53,454 nt of DNA from contig DLLF01000029.1 of NCBI GenBank assembly GCA_002477945.1, positions 10,858 through 64,311 of the forward strand, read 5' to 3'. The position numbers and the translations under genes were made by a program. Under the pieces are notes generated by a model. That model saw only the letters and a program-made list of their open reading frames with translations. It did not search any database and was not told the DNA's origin. The stretch's first letter is position 1. Every line of letters begins with the position of its first letter. This DNA comes from Bacteroidales bacterium UBA7569. GTDB lineage: Bacteria > Bacteroidota > Bacteroidia > Bacteroidales > Paludibacteraceae. Positions 25,417 through 32,457 of this stretch are shown here, piece by piece.

Positions 25417-26183
25417 ACTGTCTCTTTCTCTTTAACCGTTACTGTATAGCGTACCACATTCCCGCTTTGCGAAGTGATACGGAAAACAACAGGATACGTA
25501 TAATCTATTGCGTCCATATCTGTAAAAGCACGATAATTCACACCGCCCTCACCGCTGTCATCCACTTCTATCGTGCAACCGTGCGACGATGCACTCATAT
25601 CCAAGTGCGTTCGCTGTGAACTCATATCATATTGGCAGCTCCAGCCTTGCGGAAGCGGTATGTCCAACACGGCACCGTCCGAATACTTGTCCGGCGTACC
25701 CGACAAACCGGAGGTCGGATCCAACGGGTCTGGCTGTATGTCGGAAGAAATGGGAATATCCGACAGTACCAAACGCACCAGCGAAGCATCTTGATAAATA
25801 TAATCGGAAGTCACCGTCACCGTGTAGTAGGCTTTCTTGCCGCTCTGAGCCGTCACTTCATATTCCACCGGACCATCTGAAAAGTCAACGGCTTCAAGAT
25901 TCTGCGGAGAACAGGTCGTCCACGGCGACAATATGATTGTCGGACGCAAACGGGTCAGATCGGCATCTGTAGGAACACTCACTGTGATAACTCGGTTCAC
26001 TTCATCTACCACACCTTCCATCTGGATATACACACCGCAATCCGAGTTATGGTAATAGTCAAAATTAAACGATACTACCGCGCGCAAGTTTGCTAACGGA
26101 TAATCGTCTATTGTTTTCTTACAACTGCACAGCAGCGCAATGGTAAGAAACAAACATAAGCCCAACCGCTTTTGTTTTTTCAT
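25413..26183 (-). CDS. DUF5018-like lipoprotein, first gene of the SusC/SusD operon
   Basis: 256 residues; lipobox ALLCSC gives a lipidated Cys21. Two repeats of a small beta-rich unit can be seen, each ending in a strand of the form S-G-x-x-x-x-Y-T-V-T-V (QSGKKAYYTVTVTSD around residue 120 and QSGNVVRYTVTVKEKE at the C-terminus). This resembles DUF5018/DUF4971-type accessory lipoproteins of PULs. It is probably a surface-exposed glycan-binding or SusCD-accessory protein. Being first in the operon is unusual, since SusE/F-like proteins normally follow susD. It overlaps susC by four bases. Confidence 0.65.
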   Translation of the reverse strand: MKKQKRLGLCLFLTIALLCSCKKTIDDYPLANLRAVVSFNFDYYHNSDCGVYIQMEGVVDEVNRVITVSVPTDADLTRLRPTIILSPWTTCSPQNLEAVDFSDGPVEYEVTAQSGKKAYYTVTVTSDYIYQDASLVRLVLSDIPISSDIQPDPLDPTSGLSGTPDKYSDGAVLDIPLPQGWSCQYDMSSQRTHLDMSASSHGCTIEVDDSGEGGVNYRAFTDMDAIDYTYPVVFRITSQSGNVVRYTVTVKEKETV

Positions 26184-26223
26184 AGTAACATTGATTTTTG
26201 TTGTATGCTAAAATTTGGTTTTG

Positions 26224-26312
26224 CAAGATTACGGCATTTTACCCTCATTCTCAACATATCACTCGGAATATATTTTGCTCATATTGGCAAAATAGATGGT
26301 AAAATGAGCAAA
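26224..26312 (-). promoter_or_regulatory. PUL promoter 1 with candidate operator
   Basis: TAATCTTG (26224-26231, minus strand) is a 5/6 match to the -7 consensus, with GTTG at -33 after 20 bases. The element TTTTGCTCATATTGGCAAAA (26273-26292, plus strand) contains an inverted repeat TTTTGC-N8-GCAAAA. It is followed by ATGAGCAAA (26304-26312), the reverse complement of TTTGCTCAT (26274-26282), about three helical turns away. The element recurs at 15858-15877 with the same 41-base distance to the -7 box. This is a likely operator for coordinated control of the two PUL units. Confidence 0.55.
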
Positions 26313-26386
26313 TCATACATAATAAAGCAACTCTATTTCTCAATTTTGCAACATTCATCATGTCATCATTAGATAGTCCCATTCAT

Positions 26387-26449
26387 CCCATAACCCATAA
26401 CCCATAACCTCTAACCTCTAACCTCTAACCTCTAACCCATAACCTTTAG
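26387..26449 (+). repeat. Heptamer array cccataa/cctctaa, 9 units
   Basis: Nine consecutive 7-base units: cccataa x3, cctctaa x4, cccataa, cctttag. It lies in the 670-base non-coding stretch upstream of the PUL's first promoter. Confidence 0.85.
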
Positions 26450-26579
26450 CCCTCATCCGTCCAATTCTCCTATAGCACGAGGTCTGCCAATCTAGAATTT
26501 CTCGAACAACTCGAATGTCTATAATAATCCCGCAACAGGATTACCTATCTGTCTTATCTGTCCTATGCTTCCCACCAAT

Positions 26580-26635
26580 TCTCTAATCTCTAATCCCTAA
26601 TCCCTAATCCCTAATCCCTAATCCCTAACCTATAG
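26580..26635 (+). repeat. Heptamer array tccctaa (TTAGGGA on the minus strand), 8 units
   Basis: Two tctctaa-type units, five perfect tccctaa units, then cctatag. The same unit and orientation occur at 19044-19078. Confidence 0.85.
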
Positions 26636-26748
26636 CCCCCTTCTTTCCGTTGATCAATAGCGATCAACCACCTAACCGGCACATAGCAGCCACCCGGCAA
26701 CTACCAAACAGCCACGAAATAACTACCCAATAACTACCTACAAACTAT

Positions 26749-26814
26749 ATGTGATTCTTATGTGATTCTTATGTGATTCTTATGTGATTCTTATGTGATT
26801 CTTATGTGATACAT
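26749..26814 (+). repeat. 11-bp tandem array atgtgattctt, 6 units
   Basis: Five perfect copies of atgtgattctt and a sixth ending atgtgatacat. It is just beyond the 3' end of the dehydrogenase remnant. Between the arrays, 26450-26579 and 26636-26748 show no gene. Confidence 0.9.
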
Positions 26815-26853
26815 ATACTATTCAGCAACCTTGACAAAACAGGAACAGACGGA

Positions 26854-26994
26854 TCACTTATCCATCGGCTGTTTACCAATATATGTCAATATGCCGCCGT
26901 CCACATATAGTATATGTCCGTTCACGGCATCGCTCGCACAAGATGATAAAAACATGGTGGGATCACCCCTTCCCGAAAGATCCAACCAACGACA
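26854..26994 (-). pseudogene. 3' remnant of a KduD/IdnO-type short-chain dehydrogenase
   Basis: The minus strand encodes DPTMFLSSCASDAVNGHILYV continuing DGGILTYIGKQPMDK and a TGA at 26854-26856. This closely matches the C-terminus of gluconate 5-dehydrogenase/2-deoxy-D-gluconate 3-dehydrogenase proteins (V-N-G-H-I-L-Y-V-D-G-G-I-L-x-Y-I-G-K-Q-P). Just upstream RWLDLSGRG is already degenerate, and the conserved YxxxK and Rossmann parts are absent. KduD acts on the ketouronate made from unsaturated uronates, so the remnant fits the neighbouring lyase locus. No start or promoter is visible. Confidence 0.75.
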
Positions 26995-27086
26995 GACTGA
27001 CAATCTTTCTTCCTCCACACACCAAGGCATCATTAGCCAATACACATTGCAACACATTGTGCTGAACCATTGCCATAAATGGCATA

Positions 27087-27680
27087 TCACAACGTTATTG
27101 TACCGAAAAACTGCGGACAATGAAAATCCGGCTTGGGGAGCATAATCGGTTGCCAACTCAGGAAATGAGGATAACGGGTCTTGTCTCCGCACTTGTAGAA
27201 ATTGGCACGCAATGCAAACGGCTCACCTCGCCTGGGAACACGGGTATCTGCAAATATCAATCCTAAGGGAATGATTAGTTGTACACTCCAGTCAAATACA
27301 CCATCCCTCTCTTCTACGCGTTCATGTGGCAGACTGCATTTACGAACCATCATATTCATTTGCTCAGGCAACAGTCTTCGCACGTCTTCTTTACGCGACA
27401 GGCGTCTCGCTGCCACCATGCTGCCTATACAATTCGCCTCAAAATTCATGTAATGTTCATCTCCTGGCACTTGGCAGAAAAACTCGACACAAGAGTCTTC
27501 CCACACTGGTTCCATATCATTCGTGGCTAATGCACGCAACTGTCGGCCGTGTACACTATACGAAATTTCAATGCCTTCTTCCTTGCCGTTAGGCATAACC
27601 ACACGCTTCACCTCTGCCGTTGTTGTAGGGGCTTCTGGATACTGGTTCGGCCAATTGACCTGATTGATAGATAATACCAT
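27087..27680 (-). CDS. CBM9-like / DOMON-like protein
   Basis: 197 residues without a signal peptide, so probably cytoplasmic. WEDSCVEFFCQVPGDEHYMNFEANCIG (~62-88) and the C-terminal LSWQPIMLPKPDFHCPQFFGTI resemble the carbohydrate-binding family 9-like fold used in small Bacteroidota proteins (V-E-x-F-x ... N-F-E-x-N ... W ... P-x-F-H-x-P-x-x-F-G). Its ATG is only 7 bases from the stop of the sugar-kinase-like gene, so the two form an operon. A cytoplasmic sugar-binding or sugar-modifying role is inferred; no catalytic site is seen. Confidence 0.7.
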   Translation of the reverse strand: MVLSINQVNWPNQYPEAPTTTAEVKRVVMPNGKEEGIEISYSVHGRQLRALATNDMEPVWEDSCVEFFCQVPGDEHYMNFEANCIGSMVAARRLSRKEDVRRLLPEQMNMMVRKCSLPHERVEERDGVFDWSVQLIIPLGLIFADTRVPRRGEPFALRANFYKCGDKTRYPHFLSWQPIMLPKPDFHCPQFFGTITL

Positions 27681-27686
27681 AGTTGT

Positions 27687-28760
27687 TCAAATGTTAGCAA
27701 TTACTTTGGACATGGCATCTGCCGCTTTCTCTTGTTCCTCAAGCAAACGCAGTTGTGCACGGGTGCGCACCATATTATGTTCGGGATATAGTGTCTTGTA
27801 GTAAGTATCTCCGTTCAGATAATCGGTCAAAAAACGAACCGCCTGCATATAACTCAGCAGTCTGCAACCGTAAGGCAGCAGTTCTTTTTCCAATGGGGTA
27901 AGGAATGTTGCCTTGCTCAGATACCCGCGTGAGTATGCCTCAAACACTTCCATATTCACATGGATATTGTCCAATTGCCTGTCGTCTTCGTCACCTGTAT
28001 TGGCTGCCGTGCGCATAAAATCACCGAAATCCGACAACACAAAGCCGGGCATCACCGTATCCAGATCCACAATGCAAAGCGGACGGTCTTCTGCATCAAA
28101 CATGACGTTGTTCACCTTTGTATCACAATGGTTGATTCGCTTCGTCAGTCGTCCTCCTCGGTATAGGCGTTCTGCCAGACACATATCGTCACGGCGGCTG
28201 TCTATTGCCGCCATCATGGTCCCGCACTCGCTCAGACGCCCTGCTATATCTTCTGAAGCGGCAGTGTCCAATTGTTGCAAACGGAACTCTATGTTATGGA
28301 AGTTCGGAATCGTTTCATGCAGATCTTCCGCTTTCATGTCCGACAATTGGCACTGGAACTCGCCAAAAGCCTGCCCTGTCAGGAAAGCCGACTCCGACGT
28401 TACTTTCTCTTTCGATACGGCATTCTCTATCAGCACATACATGCGCCAGTAATCTCCCCATGCCGTACGGTAGTATAGTTTGCCGTCCGTCGTGGGAACC
28501 AAGCGTAACACACGGCGTTCTGTATCCTTCACACCCTGCGCCGTCAATTTGGCACGGATATGGTTTGTCACCTTGCTGATATTGGCCTGCAAACCGTCCA
28601 CATCCTGGAAGATGTGGTGATTAATCCGTTGCAGAAAGTACGAAGTATCCCCTTTCTCTATGCCTCGCAGTACAAAAGAGTCATTGATGAAACCCACTTT
28701 CACGGGTTGCGGTGCCTGAACACCGTTCTTCATGGCGAATTGCCTGATAATGTTATTCAT
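27687..28760 (-). CDS. Phosphotransferase family sugar kinase, N-acetylhexosamine 1-kinase-like
   Basis: 357 residues of the APH/choline-kinase fold. The N-terminal lobe has GFINDSFVL and YFLQRINHHIFQD. The catalytic loop is NHCDTKVNNVMFD (H-x-D-x-x-x-x-N, ~210-222) and the metal-binding loop CIVDLDTVMPGFVLSDFGDFMR, exactly as in NahK-type kinases that phosphorylate GlcNAc/GalNAc at C1. Proteins of this type are also annotated in Bacteroides as mucin-desulfation accessory MdsC. Its own promoter lies upstream at 28794-28825. With lyase products nearby a hexosamine substrate is plausible, but specificity is not shown by the sequence. Confidence 0.75.
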   Translation of the reverse strand: MNNIIRQFAMKNGVQAPQPVKVGFINDSFVLRGIEKGDTSYFLQRINHHIFQDVDGLQANISKVTNHIRAKLTAQGVKDTERRVLRLVPTTDGKLYYRTAWGDYWRMYVLIENAVSKEKVTSESAFLTGQAFGEFQCQLSDMKAEDLHETIPNFHNIEFRLQQLDTAASEDIAGRLSECGTMMAAIDSRRDDMCLAERLYRGGRLTKRINHCDTKVNNVMFDAEDRPLCIVDLDTVMPGFVLSDFGDFMRTAANTGDEDDRQLDNIHVNMEVFEAYSRGYLSKATFLTPLEKELLPYGCRLLSYMQAVRFLTDYLNGDTYYKTLYPEHNMVRTRAQLRLLEEQEKAADAMSKVIANI

Positions 28761-28793
28761 GATACAATCTGTTTTATCGTGTTAGAATGGATA

Positions 28794-28825
28794 CAAAAAT
28801 ACAACTCTCTGCAATAACAGACAAG
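28794..28825 (-). promoter_or_regulatory. Promoter of the kinase/CBM9-like operon
   Basis: On the minus strand -7 is TATTTTTG (28794-28801) and -33 is CTTG (28822-28825), with 20 bases between. Transcription would start about 28787, giving a ~27-base leader. Confidence 0.55.
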
Positions 28826-28936
28826 AAAACATCACCATTTAGCCGTTGCGTGCAAACCTTTTTCCAGATAGAGCAAAGCAGTCCGCCATTGATAGCAGGA
28901 TAGTATTCTCTTGTTGCCAAATAAAGCACTGGTGGA

Positions 28937-28968
28937 ATTGCTGATATCGAATAATTATTATACCTTTG
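28937..28968 (+). promoter_or_regulatory. Promoter of the small lipoprotein gene
   Basis: ATTG (28937-28940), 20 bases, then TACCTTTG (28961-28968), a full -7 match. The predicted transcript starts near 28975, which excludes the upstream in-frame ATG at 28966 as a start. Confidence 0.6.
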
Positions 28969-29013
28969 CTCTCGGATCGGCAATGTCGCCGTTCCGTGAA
29001 ACAAAATCTACGC

Positions 29014-29523
29014 ATGAATAAAAACATTCTATCATTCTGCTGTCTTCTTTTTATGGCAATGGTTACATTGTTTGTAAGTTGTGACAAAATGGAACCTGCG
29101 CCCACCATTGTAGGTACTTGGATTGAGGCTAACGACAAAATTTACTCGGAAGAGAGTGAATCAATCCTCATGGCAATCCTTGACTACGAGGCACAAAAAC
29201 AAATCTACTATGATGCAGAAGGCAATATCACAACCACGGAAGATTTTCTCTACGAAGTTACCTACACCTTCGAAGAAAACGGAAACTATGTATTCGTGAC
29301 AAAGGTTGAAGGAAAAGAAGCCTCCGTTGACGAAGGAAAATATGAATTGACAGAGAAAGAGGGGCAGAAGTATCTGAAATTCATCTATGATGATGGCTCG
29401 GAAAGAGAGATAAAGGTTACAACGCTGACCAAGAAAACGTTGGTAATAGAATATCCGGCGAAATTAACCACACCGGAAGGCAAGGTCTATCTCTATAGAT
29501 ATGTACTGACTTTCAAGCGATAG
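29014..29523 (+). CDS. Small lipoprotein, lipocalin-like
   Basis: 169 residues from the ATG at 29014; an in-frame ATG at 28966 lies inside the promoter and is rejected. The signal peptide ends at lipobox TLFVSC. The mature part begins PTIVGTWIEAN and alternates charged and hydrophobic strands (YEVTYTFEENGNYVFV, GKYELTEKEGQKYLKFIYD, LVIEYPAKL), the pattern of Bacteroidota lipocalin-like (DUF4923/5004-type) lipoproteins. No ligand can be proposed. It ends 27 bases before ldhA and may be co-transcribed with it. Confidence 0.7.
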   Translation: MNKNILSFCCLLFMAMVTLFVSCDKMEPAPTIVGTWIEANDKIYSEESESILMAILDYEAQKQIYYDAEGNITTTEDFLYEVTYTFEENGNYVFVTKVEGKEASVDEGKYELTEKEGQKYLKFIYDDGSEREIKVTTLTKKTLVIEYPAKLTTPEGKVYLYRYVLTFKR

Positions 29524-29550
29524 ACATTTTCTTAAAAACGATACTATACT

Positions 29551-30573
29551 ATGACACGTATTGCATTTTTCGGTACCAAGAAGTACGACCAGCAAACTTT
29601 TGACAGCGTGAACGCGCTACCGGACGGGCATGGTGCGCCGCCCTACGGTTTTGAAATCAAGTACTATAAGGCTCATCCGACGATGGACAATGTGATGCTG
29701 GTGCAGGGAGCGACAGCGGTATGCTGTTTTGTGAATGACCCTTTGACCGCGGATGTGATTGCAGAGATGGGGCGTCTCGGCGTGCGGTTGATAGCCCTCC
29801 GGTGTGCGGGTTTTAACAATGTGGACCTTGCTGCCGCTGCAAAGGCGGGGATACGTGTAGTGCGTGTGCCGGCGTATTCGCCGCATGCAATTGCCGAGTT
29901 TACGTTGGGGCTTATTCTGGCGTTGAACAGACACCTGCCCCGTGCGGCGGCACGTACGCGCGACGGCAATTTCTCGTTGCAGGGACTGATGGGTTTTGAC
30001 TTGTATGGCAAGACGATAGGTATTGTCGGTACGGGCAAGATAGCCAAGGTACTGATAGAGATATTGCAAGGTTTCGGTATGCGTATTCTGGGCAATGACC
30101 TGTATCCGGACGAGGCTTTCGCAGAGAAAAACGGTATGGAATATGTGGCGTTGGATACATTGTTGCGCGAGTCGGATATCATATCGCTGCATTGCCCGCT
30201 GACGAAGGATAATTATCACTTGATTGATGCCGCTGCTATCGGGAAAATGAAAGAGGGTGTGATGATTATCAATACGGGTCGTGGCGGACTGATAGACACG
30301 GAGGCACTGATAGCAGGTTTGAAGAGCCGGCATATAGGTTCGGCGGGGTTGGATGTGTATGAGGAGGAAGGCGGCTATTTCTATGAGGATGTGTCGGATG
30401 CGATTATTGAGGATGATGTGCTGGCGCGCCTGCTGAGTTTCAACAATGTGCTGCTGACCTCGCATCAGGCGTTCTTCACCCGCGAGGCACTGACGAATAT
30501 CGCCACTACGACTTTGCAAAACGTGAAGGACTTTATGGAGGGGAAGGCGCTTGTCAACGAGGTAAAGCCGTAA
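29551..30573 (+). CDS. ldhA: D-lactate dehydrogenase (2-hydroxyacid dehydrogenase family)
   Basis: 340 residues. It interconverts pyruvate and D-lactate with NADH in fermentation. The NAD-binding Rossmann motif is TIGIVGTGKIAKV (~152-164), following the family's conserved ALRCAGFNNVDL block near residue 85. Catalytic residues of the D-2-hydroxyacid dehydrogenases are visible: Arg in NTGRGGLID, Glu in LDVYEEEGGYF, and His in LLTSHQAFFT. The E-E-E-G-x-Y-F-x-D stretch is typical of the LdhA branch. Its coding sequence appears more G+C-rich than its neighbours by eye. A terminator follows at 30582. Confidence 0.9.
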   Translation: MTRIAFFGTKKYDQQTFDSVNALPDGHGAPPYGFEIKYYKAHPTMDNVMLVQGATAVCCFVNDPLTADVIAEMGRLGVRLIALRCAGFNNVDLAAAAKAGIRVVRVPAYSPHAIAEFTLGLILALNRHLPRAAARTRDGNFSLQGLMGFDLYGKTIGIVGTGKIAKVLIEILQGFGMRILGNDLYPDEAFAEKNGMEYVALDTLLRESDIISLHCPLTKDNYHLIDAAAIGKMKEGVMIINTGRGGLIDTEALIAGLKSRHIGSAGLDVYEEEGGYFYEDVSDAIIEDDVLARLLSFNNVLLTSHQAFFTREALTNIATTTLQNVKDFMEGKALVNEVKP

Positions 30574-30581
30574 AGAGAATC

Positions 30582-30635
30582 ATCCGTGTACCAACTGCCA
30601 AAGGGCTGCCATGTTGCACGGATAGTTTTTTTTTT
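30582..30635 (+). terminator. ldhA terminator, overlapping the rnpB promoter
   Basis: ATCCGTGTA (30582-30590) pairs with TGCACGGAT (30615-30623), followed by ten T (30626-30635). The 3' arm contains the -33 element of the rnpB promoter. Confidence 0.65.
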
Positions 30636-30644
30636 CTACCTTTG
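30614..30644 (+). promoter_or_regulatory. rnpB promoter
   Basis: TTG (30614-30616), 20 bases, then TACCTTTG (30637-30644), a full -7 match. Transcription would begin near 30651, about 16 bases before the first base-paired nucleotide of RNase P RNA. Confidence 0.7.
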
Positions 30645-30666
30645 CGATTCGGCAGAAGACTGCTTT

Positions 30667-31073
30667 AGTTCATAAGCAATAGCCTGATTGGTCTGTCGCC
30701 GGGTGATTATCCTTGTGATAGTAAACTCGGAGGAAAGTCCGGGCAACACAGAGTACCATACCGGTTAACAGCCGGCAGGCAGCAATGTTTGGCAAACGGC
30801 ACAGAAAACAACCGCCTCTCCTGGGGAGAAGTAAGGGTGAAAAGGTAGGGCAAGAGCCTACCGGTCTTGTCGAAATACAAGGCGTCAAGTCGTTCTATGG
30901 GTTGAAAGTTCAAGTAAACCGGTGTTTGGTGAAATGCCATGAAGAGTTACTCGCTCAAGCCGGAGGGTAGAACGATAGAGTTTGAAGTAATGAGCAAACC
31001 GTAGATTAATGACAGACTTTTCTTTATGAAAAAACAGAACTCGGCTTATAGGTCAGACTGTTGCTTATGAACT
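30667..31073 (+). ncRNA. rnpB: RNase P RNA
   Basis: The catalytic RNA of RNase P, which matures the 5' ends of tRNAs. Conserved core blocks are present in order: GAGGAAAGTCCGGGC (30729-30743), ACAGAAAAC (~30801), AGGTAGGGCAAGAGCCTACCGG (30844-30865), GTAGATTAATGACA (31002-31015), and ACAGAACTCGGCTTATAGGTC (31034-31054). The ends were set by the P1 helix: AGTTCATAAGCAA (30667-30679) pairs perfectly with TTGCTTATGAACT (31061-31073), and the helix continues inward with TAGCCTGA/TCAGACTG. A run of seven T (31073-31079) directly after the 3' arm makes P1 look like a terminator hairpin. Confidence 0.95.
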
Positions 31074-31087
31074 TTTTTTACACGCTG

Positions 31088-32434
31088 ATGCGCAGAATGT
31101 TTAAGAAGATATACCGGTTTATCCGATACGACGTTTGGCAGAGAACCGATGCAGAACTCTCTAAAGGGAAGAAAATCCTGTATATGGTGCTCAAGACGAT
31201 CGTACTCTCGGTAAGAGGTTATGCTGAAGACGAACTGAACACCAGGGCAAAAGCACTCACCTACTCCATGGTTTTTTCGGTTGTACCCGTTCTCGCCATG
31301 GTCCTTGCTATTGCCAAAGGTTTCGGCTTTGAGCAGATTATCGAAGACAAACTCAACAGCATCGCTTTCCTGGAACAGACAAACGCCATTCCTGCCATAA
31401 TGGGCTTTGTCGAACGCTATCTGGCTACCACACAGGGCGGATTGTTTCTGGGTATCGGTATCCTTGTGCTGCTGTGGGCGGTGTATGCGTTCTTCCGCAA
31501 TATAGAGTTGTCGTTCAATAGGATATGGAACGTAAAGAAGTCAAGAAACTATGTACGCCAGTTCACGGCGTACATCACCATTCTGCTCATGATTCCTCTC
31601 TTGGTTGTGGTCACAAGCGGTTTCTCCATTTTCCTGCACTCCACCCTTGCGCAGTACTCCTGGTTCAAGTCTATGCCCTGCTTCAAAGAGTTCTGTATCA
31701 AGTTCATACCTTTCTTGCTTTGTTGGGTTATCTTCTCTTTGATGTATAACATTATTCCCAATACGAAGGTGAATTTTGCGGCTTCAGTCATTCCGGGAAT
31801 TGTTATTGGTACCTTGTTCCAACTCCTGCAGATGCTCAGCGTCAACATTGTCATATTCCTCTCTCGGACGAACATTGTCTATGGTACTTTTGCTGCCATA
31901 CCCCTTGTCTTGATGTGGCTGTACTGGTCTTGTCTGCTTACGTTGATTGGGGCGGAAATGTCGTATGCCATTCAGAACAATGAATACTTTGAATACGATG
32001 CGGAGATGCAGCAGATGTCAAGACGCTACAAAGATTTCATCACGCTCTATCTCACCTACTCGGTCGTAAAGCAATTCGAAGAAGGACTTCTCCCGCAGAG
32101 TGCCTACCAACTTGCCAAACGCACGGCCCTGCCTATTCGTTTGGTGAACGACCTGACTGCCCAATTGGTCGAAGTGGGTATCTTGCGGGAATCGTATATT
32201 GAAGAAAATACAGACAAGACCTATATGCCTGCCATGGATATTCATAAACTGACGGTGGCTCTGCTTATGGAGCGGATCGACAGGCAGGGAACCGAAGGTT
32301 TCATCAGGAATATCCCTGCGGAAATGGAAAATGTCTGGCAGAATTGGAAACACTTCAAGGAAAACAACGCCGATTTGAACATCACGAATCTTCTTGTAAA
32401 AGATTTGCCCGTCATGAAGAATAACAAGGATTAA
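31088..32434 (+). CDS. YihY/BrkB family inner-membrane protein
   Basis: About 448 residues from ATG 31088. In-frame TTG 31061 and ATG 31067 lie inside the 3' arm of RNase P RNA, so the start is taken downstream (31088 or 31097). The N-terminal part has the YihY pattern: ELNTRAKALTYSMVFSVVPVLAMVLAIAKGFG, then six hydrophobic segments, including IPLVLMWLYWSCLLTLIGAEMSYAI near the end of the membrane domain. The last ~130 residues are soluble and contain a winged-helix-like region (LPIRLVNDLTAQLVEVGILRES), an extension common in Bacteroidota members. The family was once annotated as ribonuclease BN, which is incorrect; its function is unsettled. GH13 follows after 23 bases. Confidence 0.85.
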   Translation: MRRMFKKIYRFIRYDVWQRTDAELSKGKKILYMVLKTIVLSVRGYAEDELNTRAKALTYSMVFSVVPVLAMVLAIAKGFGFEQIIEDKLNSIAFLEQTNAIPAIMGFVERYLATTQGGLFLGIGILVLLWAVYAFFRNIELSFNRIWNVKKSRNYVRQFTAYITILLMIPLLVVVTSGFSIFLHSTLAQYSWFKSMPCFKEFCIKFIPFLLCWVIFSLMYNIIPNTKVNFAASVIPGIVIGTLFQLLQMLSVNIVIFLSRTNIVYGTFAAIPLVLMWLYWSCLLTLIGAEMSYAIQNNEYFEYDAEMQQMSRRYKDFITLYLTYSVVKQFEEGLLPQSAYQLAKRTALPIRLVNDLTAQLVEVGILRESYIEENTDKTYMPAMDIHKLTVALLMERIDRQGTEGFIRNIPAEMENVWQNWKHFKENNADLNITNLLVKDLPVMKNNKD

Positions 32435-32457
32435 CTTATATTTAATACCTGTATAGT

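Noticed and set aside
26831..27145. 104-residue plus-strand ORF across the dehydrogenase remnant
   Set aside because: No family similarity; the minus strand shows the recognisable dehydrogenase C-terminus.
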